From positions 1 to 6,235 of the forward strand of contig CATZVV010000117.1 of the NCBI GenBank assembly GCA_958425285.1: a stretch of DNA of 6,235 nucleotides, in the 5' to 3' direction. Position numbers and translations under genes: made by a program. This stretch comes from an uncultured Lachnoclostridium sp. GTDB lineage: Bacteria > Bacillota > Clostridia > Lachnospirales > Lachnospiraceae. The notes under the pieces were generated by a model. It searched no databases and was not told the DNA's origin. It was given only the letters and a program-made list of their open reading frames with translations. Shown here piece after piece: positions 1 to 6,198 of this stretch (position 1 is the first letter of the stretch; the number at the start of each line of letters is the position of its first letter).

Positions 1-1118
1 CACCATTTACCGGCGGATTTGTCGGATATTTTGCATATGCAATGATTGCGCATGAAGAAAAAAAACTTTCCATTAAGCGTGGTGAATTTAATGATTATGA
101 TTTAATGCTCTTTGATAAAGTCATAGCATATGATCACCTCAAACAAAAAATTTCAGTTGTGGTTAACATGAAAACTGATCAAATTATGGAAAACTATGGA
201 AAAGCTGTGAGTGATATTGAATCAATTATTCGGCTAATACAAGATGAAACACCGCTTTCCAAAGAAAAAAAAGGACATAACGTAAACTTTAAATGTAATG
301 TAAGTGAAGCAGAATATGCTGAAATTGTTGAAAAAACAAAGGAATACATTAAAGATGGTGATATTTTTCAGGCCGTTATATCCAGACGTTTTGTAAGTGA
401 TTATGAAGGAAGCCTCATCAATCCTTATCGAGTACTTCGGACGACAAACCCTTCGCCATATATGGTTTATATGAATATAGATGGAGAAGAAATTATGAGT
501 ACTTCACCAGAGACATTAGTGCGACTTCAAAATGGGAGATTATGTACATTCCCTGTAGCAGGCTCCAGACCGAGAGGGAAAGATGACGCAGAAGATGAAG
601 TGCTTATCAAAGACTTACTAAGCGACGAGAAAGAGCTTTCCGAACACAATATGCTTGTTGATTTAGGACGAAATGATTTGGGTCGTATTTCTAAATTTTC
701 ATCTGTAGAAGTTACAAAATACAAGATGATACATAAGTATTCCAAAATTATGCACATATGTTCTCAGGTAGAAAGTGATATACGTGAAGATCAAGATGCG
801 TTAGATGCCATTAAAGCTGTATTGCCCGCTGGAACACTTTCAGGAGCACCCAAAATAAGAGCCTGTGAAATTATTGATGAATTAGAAAGCGAGCCACGCG
901 GAATTTATGGCGGAGCGCTTGGATATTTAGATTTCAGCGGAAACCTGGATACATGCATTGCAATTCGAATGGCTGTTAAGAAGAATAATAAAGTATATGT
1001 ACAGGCAGGAGGGGGAATTGTAGCCGACAGCCAGCCTCATTTAGAATATGAAGAATCCGGAAATAAAGCAAAAGCAGTAATGCTGGCAATTGAGCATGCA
1101 CAGGAGGTGGAAGTATGA
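1..1118 (+). CDS. trpE: Anthranilate synthase component I (aminase subunit), 5'-truncated by the window edge
   Basis: The large subunit converts chorismate plus ammonia (supplied by TrpG) to anthranilate and pyruvate, the committed step of tryptophan synthesis. The reading frame is open from base 3, giving 371 visible codons. TrpE is usually about 490-500 residues, so roughly 120-130 N-terminal residues are missing, including the LLES part of the tryptophan site. The frame opens with PFTGGFVGYF (3-32), a conserved internal TrpE motif, so the ATG at 42 is not the start. Later chorismate-binding-family motifs are GDIFQ, STSPETLVRL, PVAGSRPRG, HNMLVDLGRND, PAGTLSGAPKIR, GGALGY and GGGIVADS. The Ala in PVAGS, where aminodeoxychorismate synthase PabB carries its Lys, and NPSPYM, part of the tryptophan feedback pocket, favour TrpE over PabB. 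Oddities: the usual GYF-Y-D is GYFAYA, and the usual AGAG is AGGG. The stop overlaps the trpG start (ATGA). Confidence 0.96.
   Translation, partial: PFTGGFVGYFAYAMIAHEEKKLSIKRGEFNDYDLMLFDKVIAYDHLKQKISVVVNMKTDQIMENYGKAVSDIESIIRLIQDETPLSKEKKGHNVNFKCNVSEAEYAEIVEKTKEYIKDGDIFQAVISRRFVSDYEGSLINPYRVLRTTNPSPYMVYMNIDGEEIMSTSPETLVRLQNGRLCTFPVAGSRPRGKDDAEDEVLIKDLLSDEKELSEHNMLVDLGRNDLGRISKFSSVEVTKYKMIHKYSKIMHICSQVESDIREDQDALDAIKAVLPAGTLSGAPKIRACEIIDELESEPRGIYGGALGYLDFSGNLDTCIAIRMAVKKNNKVYVQAGGGIVADSQPHLEYEESGNKAKAVMLAIEHAQEVEV
1102..1107 (+). promoter_or_regulatory. Ribosome binding site of trpG
   Basis: AGGAGG lies inside the last codons of trpE, 7 bases before the trpG ATG. It is the strongest Shine-Dalgarno match in the window. 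It fixes the trpG start and suggests strong, trpE-coupled initiation, which would suit equal amounts of the two anthranilate synthase subunits. Confidence 0.85.
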
Positions 1119-1684
1119 TTTTACTCATCGACAATTATGACAGTTTTTCTTATAATCTGGTACAACTATTTGGTGAACTCAATCCAGACATAAAAGTAAT
1201 ACGAAATGATGATTTAAATGTAGAAGAAATACGAAACCTAAAACCTTCTCATGTTGTATTATCTCCAGGGCCTGGTTATCCAAAAGATGCAGGTATTTGT
1301 GAAGATGTTGTACGTGAACTTCAGGGAGAGATTCCGATTCTTGGTGTATGCCTTGGACATCAGGGAATCTGTGAAGTATATGGAGCTACAATTTCTCATG
1401 CCAAGAAATTAATGCATGGCAAAATGAGCATTGTTGACATTGATAATTCTAATCCAATTTTTGAAGGACTTTCAAACAAAATAGAAGTGGCAAGGTATCA
1501 TTCTCTTGTTGCAAATGAAGATACTATTCCAAATGAATTAAAAATTATTTCAAGGGCTGAAAACGGCGAGATTATGGCAGTTTGTCACAAAAAATATCCG
1601 GTTTACGGATTACAATTTCATCCGGAATCTATTTTAACTCCATGCGGAAAAACAATAATAAGTAATTTTTTAAAATTAAAATGA
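1115..1684 (+). CDS. trpG: Anthranilate synthase component II, glutamine amidotransferase
   Basis: A class I (triad) glutamine amidotransferase of 189 residues, the usual length for a stand-alone TrpG. It hydrolyses glutamine and passes ammonia to TrpE. LLIDNYDSFSYNLVQ (3-17) is the typical N-terminus. SPGPG (50-54) forms the oxyanion-hole region, GVCLGHQ (77-83) carries the nucleophile Cys79, and FHPES (168-172) carries His169 and Glu171, so the catalytic triad is complete. The LMHGK segment (99-103) is also present. The ATG overlaps the trpE stop by four bases. It is not fused to trpD, unlike in enteric bacteria. Such proteins can also serve as PabA for folate synthesis. The sequence cannot exclude that dual use, but the position in a trp operon makes the tryptophan role primary. 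Between GHQ and the C-terminal His it reads GHQGICEVYGATIS rather than the commoner GHQAIGEVFGG. Confidence 0.97.
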   Translation: MILLIDNYDSFSYNLVQLFGELNPDIKVIRNDDLNVEEIRNLKPSHVVLSPGPGYPKDAGICEDVVRELQGEIPILGVCLGHQGICEVYGATISHAKKLMHGKMSIVDIDNSNPIFEGLSNKIEVARYHSLVANEDTIPNELKIISRAENGEIMAVCHKKYPVYGLQFHPESILTPCGKTIISNFLKLK

Positions 1685-1686
1685 AA

Positions 1687-1692
1687 GTGAGG
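1687..1692 (+). promoter_or_regulatory. Ribosome binding site of trpD
   Basis: GTGAGG lies 8 bases before the trpD ATG, in the 16-base gap after trpG. Only GAGG matches the anti-Shine-Dalgarno core well. The same AAGTGAGG string recurs before trpC. Confidence 0.6.
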
Positions 1693-1700
1693 AATTCATT

Positions 1701-2714
1701 ATGATTCAGGAAGCATTGCATCAGGCAATTAACAGGAAAAATCTAGACTTTAATACAGCGGCAGCAGTCATGGAGGAAATGATGAGAGGCGAAGCAACAC
1801 AGGCTCAAATGGCAGCCTATTTAACAGCGCTTCGCATGAAAGGAGAAACAATTGAGGAAATTACGGCTTCAGCGACTGTAATGCGTAAAATGGCAGCTAA
1901 AATTAATCCTCCCTTTGCTGTAATGGATATTGTCGGCACAGGCGGCGACGAAGTGGGAACTTTTAATATTTCAACCACATCAGCCTTTGTTATTGCCGCA
2001 GCAGGAATTCCGGTAGCCAAACACGGAAACCGAAGTGTTTCAAGCAAAAGCGGAGCAGCTGATGTGTTGGAACAGCTTGGAGCCAACTTAAATATTACAC
2101 TGGAACAAACGGAACAAATATTAGAACGTACTAATATGTGTTTTTTATACGCACCCGCACACCATGCATCTATGAAAAATGTAGCACCTGTTCGCAGCGA
2201 AATGAAGGAACGTACACTATTTAATATTCTTGGTCCATTGGCTAATCCGGCGCAGGCTACGATGCAGTTATTAGGTGTTTACAGCATGGATTTAGTAGAA
2301 CCTCTTGCAAAAGTGCTGAGTAATCTTGGAGTAACAAGAGGTTTGGTTGTATATGGAAGCGATGGTTTAGATGAAATTACACTGACAGGCTCCACACACA
2401 TTTGTGAAATACGCGAAGGAAAAATTGTAAAATATGATATTACCCCAGAGCAATTCGGTTTTAAATGTTGTAAGCTTTCCGAACTAACAGGAGGTACACC
2501 GGAAGAAAATGCAAAAATTACAATTGATATTCTAAGCGGTAAATTAAATGGTCCCAAAAAGGATATTGTTGTCCTAAACTCAGCACTTGCTATTTACCTT
2601 GGTACGGATAATACTTCAATGGAAGACTGTGTAAAAACAGCTTCAGGACTGATTGACTCTGGAAAAGCATATGAAAAGTTAAAGGAATTTCAAAAAATTA
2701 ATCAAGAAATATAA
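1701..2714 (+). CDS. trpD: Anthranilate phosphoribosyltransferase
   Basis: Transfers the phosphoribosyl group of PRPP to anthranilate, giving N-(5-phosphoribosyl)-anthranilate. The 337 residues are the standard length for unfused TrpD. A helical N-terminal domain (about 1-70) precedes the glycine-rich PRPP loop GTGGDEVGTFNIST (79-92). KHGNRSVSSKSGAADVLEQLG (108-128) is the diphosphate and Mg region. APAHHASMKNVAPVRSEMKERT (151-172) contains Arg165, which matches the anthranilate-binding Arg, and is followed by FNILGPLANPA. GLDEIT (222-227) carries the acidic pair that binds the second metal. All key residues are present. Mild deviations from the usual text are HHAS for HHPA and EMKERT for ELGIRT. 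The gene starts 16 bases after trpG and ends 23 bases before trpC, the two longest gaps in the operon, too short for anything beyond ribosome binding sites. Confidence 0.97.
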   Translation: MIQEALHQAINRKNLDFNTAAAVMEEMMRGEATQAQMAAYLTALRMKGETIEEITASATVMRKMAAKINPPFAVMDIVGTGGDEVGTFNISTTSAFVIAAAGIPVAKHGNRSVSSKSGAADVLEQLGANLNITLEQTEQILERTNMCFLYAPAHHASMKNVAPVRSEMKERTLFNILGPLANPAQATMQLLGVYSMDLVEPLAKVLSNLGVTRGLVVYGSDGLDEITLTGSTHICEIREGKIVKYDITPEQFGFKCCKLSELTGGTPEENAKITIDILSGKLNGPKKDIVVLNSALAIYLGTDNTSMEDCVKTASGLIDSGKAYEKLKEFQKINQEI

Positions 2715-2726
2715 AAGAGATTAGAA

Positions 2727-2732
2727 GTGAGG
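2727..2732 (+). promoter_or_regulatory. Ribosome binding site of trpC
   Basis: GTGAGG lies 5 bases before the trpC ATG. With the bases before it (AAGTGAGG) it repeats the site in front of trpD. Confidence 0.6.
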
Positions 2733-2737
2733 TTTTT

Positions 2738-3523
2738 ATGATATTAGATACAATTGCTGCATCTACAAAAAAGCGTGTTGAACAGGCAAAACGACTCGTT
2801 TCAGCCGAGCAAATCCAATCCATGGCAAATTCGATGCCAAAAGGTACTTTTGCATTTGAAGCCGCTCTAAAGAAAAAGCAGATTTCCTTTATTTGTGAAA
2901 TAAAAAAAGCTTCTCCCAGCAAGGGAATTATTGCAGAAAATTTTCCATATACAGAAATCGCAAAAGAGTATGAAGAAGCCGGAGCGGATGCCATTTCTGT
3001 ATTAACGGAACCGGAATTTTTTAAAGGAAGGAACTCTTATCTAAAAGAGATTTCCAATACAGTACAAATTCCACTTTTAAGAAAAGATTTTACAATTGAT
3101 CCTTATCAGATTTATGAATCAAAAACAATTGGCGCCAGTGCTGTACTCTTAATCTGTGCACTGTTGGATACCGCTACACTTCAAAAATACATTTCCATCT
3201 GTGATACCCTTGGACTTTCTGCACTGGTTGAGGCACATGATAGAATGGAAATTGAATCTGCAATTGCTGCCGGAGCCAGAATAATCGGTGTTAATAACCG
3301 AAATTTAAAAACATTTGAAGTAGATATTAATAACGGTATCCGTTTGCGCGGCTATGTACCAGATAACATAAAATTTGTAGCGGAGAGCGGCATTCGTACA
3401 AGAGAGGATATAAAAATTCTCGAGCAGGGAAATGTAGATGCCGTACTGATTGGAGAAACTTTTATGCGAAGTTCAGACAAAAGAGGGACATTAAATCAAT
3501 TGAAAGGAATTCAGCCTGTATGA
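2738..3523 (+). CDS. trpC: Indole-3-glycerol phosphate synthase
   Basis: Closes the indole ring of carboxyphenylamino-deoxyribulose phosphate with loss of CO2 and water. It is a single-domain (beta-alpha)8 barrel of 261 residues, not fused to TrpF as in E. coli. The start MILDTIAASTKKRV is a typical N-terminus. FICEIKKASPSKG (51-63) carries Glu54 and the substrate-binding Lys56. LLRKDF (113-118) carries the catalytic Lys116, LVEAHD (163-168) carries Glu165, GVNNRNL (184-190) carries Asn186, and AESGI (215-219) carries Glu216. The C-terminal VLIGETFMRS supplies the phosphate-binding end of the barrel. Residue roles are assigned by analogy with the well-studied Sulfolobus enzyme. The set is complete, so an active enzyme is expected. 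The stop overlaps the trpF start in ATGA. Confidence 0.97.
   Translation: MILDTIAASTKKRVEQAKRLVSAEQIQSMANSMPKGTFAFEAALKKKQISFICEIKKASPSKGIIAENFPYTEIAKEYEEAGADAISVLTEPEFFKGRNSYLKEISNTVQIPLLRKDFTIDPYQIYESKTIGASAVLLICALLDTATLQKYISICDTLGLSALVEAHDRMEIESAIAAGARIIGVNNRNLKTFEVDINNGIRLRGYVPDNIKFVAESGIRTREDIKILEQGNVDAVLIGETFMRSSDKRGTLNQLKGIQPV
3503..3509 (+). promoter_or_regulatory. Ribosome binding site of trpF
   Basis: AAAGGAA lies in the final codons of trpC, 10 bases before the trpF ATG. It is a moderate Shine-Dalgarno with a slightly long spacer. Because the two genes overlap by four bases, trpF translation is probably helped by ribosomes finishing trpC. Confidence 0.55.
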
Positions 3524-4194
3524 AACGCATAAAAATCTGTGGAATACGTACAAAAAATGATATTCTGGCTGTAAATGAATATGTACCGGACTATATCGGG
3601 TTTATTTTTGTCCCCTCCAGTAAACGTTATATTACACCGGAAGTGGCTGAAGAATTAAAACGAACGTTATCACCTGATATTCAGGTTTGCGGTGTATTTG
3701 TAAATGAAAATCCGGACAAAATCATTGCAATTGCACAAAAAGGAATCATTGACTATGTGCAATTGCACGGAGATGAATCAATCGAGTTTATTACTTATTT
3801 AAAACAAAGAATTCCACATCCAATTATAAAAGCGGTTCGCGTAAGAAATAAACAAAGTATTTTAGAAGCAGACTGTCTGCCTTGCGATTATCTGCTTTTT
3901 GATACATATCAAAAGGATGCATATGGTGGAACCGGTAAAAATTTTTCATGGGATTTGATACCGGAAAAAATAAACCATCCTTATTTTTTAGCAGGTGGAT
4001 TAAATGAGACGAATATTAATACTGCCTTAAAAATTCCATGCTTCGCTTATGATATAAGCGGTGGAGTAGAAACTAACGGAAAAAAAGATTCAAGTAAAAT
4101 ATGTAATATAATAAAACAAATACGAAAGGAAGCAAAATTATGTCAAAAGGAAGATTTGGGAAACATGGCGGACAATTCGTACCGGAAACATTGA
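3520..4194 (+). CDS. trpF: Phosphoribosylanthranilate isomerase, C-terminus extended into trpB
   Basis: Catalyses the Amadori rearrangement of phosphoribosylanthranilate to carboxyphenylamino-deoxyribulose phosphate. Its (beta-alpha)8 barrel motifs are KICGI (5-9) with catalytic Cys7, GFIFVPSSKRYI (27-38), GVFVNE (58-63), QLHGDE (81-86), LLFDT (125-129) with the general acid Asp128, GGTGKNF (136-142), LAGGL (157-161) and DISGGVE (178-184). The last is usually DVSSGVE. The family normally ends near here: IIKQIRKE (197-204) looks like the last barrel helix. No stop follows, and the frame runs on 20 residues through the trpB ribosome site and 55 bases into trpB, ending at 4194 for 224 residues in total. 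The tail (from Ala205) looks like read-through of the conserved trpB start in another frame rather than a selected domain. A stop lost by point change, a genuine small indel or a sequencing error would all give this picture. The isomerase call itself is secure. Confidence 0.95.
   Translation: MKRIKICGIRTKNDILAVNEYVPDYIGFIFVPSSKRYITPEVAEELKRTLSPDIQVCGVFVNENPDKIIAIAQKGIIDYVQLHGDESIEFITYLKQRIPHPIIKAVRVRNKQSILEADCLPCDYLLFDTYQKDAYGGTGKNFSWDLIPEKINHPYFLAGGLNETNINTALKIPCFAYDISGGVETNGKKDSSKICNIIKQIRKEAKLCQKEDLGNMADNSYRKH
4126..4132 (+). promoter_or_regulatory. Ribosome binding site of trpB
   Basis: AAGGAAG lies 7 bases before the trpB ATG and sits inside the trpF reading frame. It supports ATG 4140 as the trpB start despite the long overlap. 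Ribosomes still translating trpF pass over this site. Confidence 0.75.
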
Positions 4195-5324
4195 TGAATG
4201 CTGTAAATGAACTTGAAACAGCTTATGAATACTATAAAAATGATACTCAATTTCAGGAAGAATTGCAATTTTTATTAAATGAATATGCAGGACGTCCATC
4301 AAATTTGTATTATGCAGACAGAATGACAAAGGATCTCGGCGGAGCAAAAATATATTTGAAAAGAGAAGATTTAAATCATACAGGTTCTCATAAAATAAAC
4401 AACGTGCTTGGTCAGGTATTATTAGCAAAAAAAATGGGAAAAACCAGAATTATTGCAGAGACTGGTGCAGGACAGCATGGAGTTGCAACTGCAACTGCAG
4501 CTGCGTTGATGGATATGGAATGCGAAATTTATATGGGAAAAGAAGATACCGACAGGCAGGCACTAAATGTTTTCCGAATGGAGCTTTTAGGTGCAAAAGT
4601 ACATTCTGTTACTTCTGGAACAATGACATTAAAAGATGCCGTAAATGAAACCTTGCGTGAATGGACAAACCGGGTAGAAGATACTCATTATGTAATTGGT
4701 TCTGTGATGGGACCACATCCGTTCCCTACGATTGTACGGGATTTTCAGAGTGTTATCGGTAAAGAAGTCAAACAGCAGATTATGGAAAAGGAGGGGAAAC
4801 TTCCAGATGCAGTTTTAGCCTGCGTTGGAGGCGGCAGTAATGCGATGGGGCTTTTCTATGATTTTATTCAAGATAAAGATGTCCGCCTAATTGGATGTGA
4901 AGCAGCAGGGCGTGGTGTTGATACAAAAGAGACGGCAGCGACAATTGCAACGGGAAGCGTTGGAATTTTTCATGGAATGAAATCTTATTTCTGTCAGGAT
5001 GAATATGGACAAATAGCCCCTGTTTATTCTATTTCTGCTGGGTTAGATTATCCGGGTATTGGTCCGGAACATGCTTATCTTAACGATGAAGGCAGAGCGG
5101 AATATGTACCAGTAACAGATGAGGAAGCAATTCAAGCATTTGAATATCTGTCCCGTATTGAGGGTATTATTCCTGCCATTGAGAGTGCTCATGCCATTGC
5201 ATATGCAAGAAAACTGGCTCCTCAAATGTCAAAAGATCAAATTATTGTTGTTAATATATCCGGTCGTGGTGATAAAGATGTTGCAGCAATTGCACGTTAC
5301 AAGGGGGTTGATATACATGAGTAA
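4140..5324 (+). CDS. trpB: Tryptophan synthase beta subunit
   Basis: PLP enzyme that condenses indole, channelled from TrpA, with serine to give tryptophan in the alpha2-beta2 complex. The 394 residues match the classic TrpB1 class, and GRFGKHGGQFVPETLM (4-19) is its N-terminal signature, which fixes the start. LKREDLNHTGSHKINN (73-88) contains the PLP Schiff-base Lys85. ETGAGQHG (107-114) contains catalytic Glu107 and the substrate-carboxylate loop. GGGSNAMG (230-237) binds the cofactor phosphate. GLDYPGIGPEH (301-311) holds the Asp303 that couples with the alpha subunit. SGRGDKD (374-380) holds Ser375, which contacts the pyridine nitrogen. All essential residues are present. The start lies within trpF, and the end overlaps trpA by eight bases, as expected for two subunits made in equal amounts. 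Confidence 0.98.
   Translation: MSKGRFGKHGGQFVPETLMNAVNELETAYEYYKNDTQFQEELQFLLNEYAGRPSNLYYADRMTKDLGGAKIYLKREDLNHTGSHKINNVLGQVLLAKKMGKTRIIAETGAGQHGVATATAAALMDMECEIYMGKEDTDRQALNVFRMELLGAKVHSVTSGTMTLKDAVNETLREWTNRVEDTHYVIGSVMGPHPFPTIVRDFQSVIGKEVKQQIMEKEGKLPDAVLACVGGGSNAMGLFYDFIQDKDVRLIGCEAAGRGVDTKETAATIATGSVGIFHGMKSYFCQDEYGQIAPVYSISAGLDYPGIGPEHAYLNDEGRAEYVPVTDEEAIQAFEYLSRIEGIIPAIESAHAIAYARKLAPQMSKDQIIVVNISGRGDKDVAAIARYKGVDIHE
5301..5308 (+). promoter_or_regulatory. Ribosome binding site of trpA
   Basis: AAGGGGGT lies inside the end of trpB, 8 bases before the ATG at 5317. It decides the trpA start: the same frame is open back to an ATG at 5119, but that upstream part is trpB read in another frame, and the TrpA homology begins at MSKTRNAF. 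Confidence 0.8.
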
Positions 5325-6087
5325 AACAAGAAATGCTTTTAAACAAGGGAAAGCTTTTATTCCATTTCTTACAGCTGGAGATCCAGACTTAGATACTACA
5401 TTAAAACTTTTAGAATGTATGACTGAAAATGGGGCGGATTTAATTGAAATTGGCATTCCATTTTCAGATCCGGTTTCTGAAGGAATTGTTATACAGAAAG
5501 CAGATGAACGTGCTCTTAACTCAGGGACGACAACTGATAAAATATTTTTAATGGTAGAACAATTTCGTCAAAATCATTCAATTCCACTTGCATTCATGAC
5601 GTATATTAATCCTATTTTTGTTTACGGAGTTGAACATTTTGCCAAACGATGTTCGGAATTAGATATTGATGCTATTATTGTTCCCGATATTCCTTTTGAG
5701 GAAAAAGAAGAGATTCACAGTGCATTTTATGCTTATGGAATAGATGTAATTTCATTAATTGCACCAACTTCAAAAGATCGTATTCAGAAAATTGCAAAAG
5801 AAGCAGAAGGTTTCGTATATTGTGTTTCTTCCATGGGAGTTACCGGCGTCCGCAGTACAATCAATAAAGATGTAGGCAAAATGATAAAAGAAGTCAAAAA
5901 GGTAAATGAAATACCTTGTGCGATTGGTTTTGGAATTTCTACTCCTGCGCAGGCAAAAGAAATGGCAGAACTTTCTGACGGTGTTATTGTAGGAAGTGCA
6001 ATTGTACGTATTATTGAAAAGTATGGTACAGACTCCGTTCCCCATGTTGCAAAATATGTAAAAGAAATGAAAGAAGCGATTCTTTAA
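5317..6087 (+). CDS. trpA: Tryptophan synthase alpha subunit
   Basis: Cleaves indole-3-glycerol phosphate to indole and glyceraldehyde 3-phosphate and passes indole to TrpB. It is a (beta-alpha)8 barrel of 256 residues, near the family norm of 250-270. Motifs are AFIPFLTAGDPDL (13-25), IEIGIPFSDP (43-52) with catalytic Glu44 (Glu49 of Salmonella), MTYINPIFVYG (94-104), VPDIPFEE (122-129), LIAPTS (147-152), YCVSSMGVTGVRS (168-180, the mobile loop 6), GFGIS (204-208) and DGVIVGSAIV (221-230) for phosphate binding. The oddity is loop 2: the usual P-x-A-D-G-P-x-I-Q reads PVSEGIVIQ (52-60). Glu55 replaces the second catalytic acid (Asp60 of Salmonella), and Ile57 replaces a conserved Pro. I recall Glu at this place in some Clostridia, so activity is likely kept. 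The start is set by the ribosome site at 5301 and the eight-base overlap with trpB. It is the last gene of the operon. Confidence 0.97.
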   Translation: MSKTRNAFKQGKAFIPFLTAGDPDLDTTLKLLECMTENGADLIEIGIPFSDPVSEGIVIQKADERALNSGTTTDKIFLMVEQFRQNHSIPLAFMTYINPIFVYGVEHFAKRCSELDIDAIIVPDIPFEEKEEIHSAFYAYGIDVISLIAPTSKDRIQKIAKEAEGFVYCVSSMGVTGVRSTINKDVGKMIKEVKKVNEIPCAIGFGISTPAQAKEMAELSDGVIVGSAIVRIIEKYGTDSVPHVAKYVKEMKEAIL

Positions 6088-6124
6088 GATGCGGTATGCC
6101 GCGCCATGCTCGTATACTATGCCA

Positions 6125-6149
6125 TGCATGCATGGTAAGTATGCATGCA
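6125..6149. repeat. 9-bp inverted repeat TGCATGCAT / ATGCATGCA
   Basis: Both arms are perfect (6125-6133 and 6141-6149) around the 7-base loop GGTAAGT. The last two bases are shared with the next hairpin, so the two structures compete at that point. Each arm is also partly self-complementary. Confidence 0.65.
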
Positions 6150-6182
6150 GCCCTAATTTGAAAGTACATCAAATTAGGGCTG
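6148..6182 (+). terminator. Strong hairpin at the end of the trp operon, terminator-like but without a U-tract
   Basis: Arms CAGCCCTAATTTGA (6148-6161) and TCAAATTAGGGCTG (6169-6182) pair perfectly over 14 bp around the 7-base loop AAGTACA. It starts 61 bases after the trpA stop, a sensible place for a terminator or an mRNA 3'-end stabiliser. The bases that follow (TAGGGCATAC) are not U-rich, so it is not a standard intrinsic terminator on the + strand. Reading the other strand, the bases after it are not a T-run either. The hairpin is certain; its role in termination is a guess. Confidence 0.35.
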
Positions 6183-6198
6183 TAGGGCATACGCCCTA
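6183..6198. repeat. Short perfect hairpin TAGGGC / GCCCTA
   Basis: A 6-bp perfect stem with loop ATAC directly abuts the 14-bp hairpin and can be lengthened by a G-U and a U-A pair. Its arms are the same hexamer found in the base of the preceding hairpin (GCCCTA at 6150, TAGGGC at 6175), so alternative pairings between the two are possible. It is followed by TATAGTAAAAAA, not by a U-tract. Confidence 0.6.

Noticed and set aside
42..44. ATG at 42 as the start of trpE
   Set aside because: The frame is open to the window edge and the residues before it (PFTGGFVGYFAYA) belong to a conserved internal TrpE motif; the true start is outside the window.
1..1118. Possibility that the first gene is pabB (aminodeoxychorismate synthase)
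   Set aside because: PabB has Lys where this protein has Ala in PVAGS, the tryptophan-pocket motif NPSPYM is kept, and the context is a full trp operon.
1817..2994. Minus-strand frames of about 90-98 codons opposite trpD and trpC
   Set aside because: They lie entirely or almost entirely within strongly supported genes and show no motifs of their own.
5119..5316. N-terminal extension of trpA from the ATG at 5119
   Set aside because: This stretch is the conserved C-terminal part of TrpB in another frame. It has no TrpA similarity, and a good ribosome site precedes ATG 5317.
5770..6129. Minus-strand 119-codon frame inside trpA
   Set aside because: Its low-complexity Phe/Tyr/Asn/Cys-rich translation is typical of the antisense shadow of an AT-rich gene.
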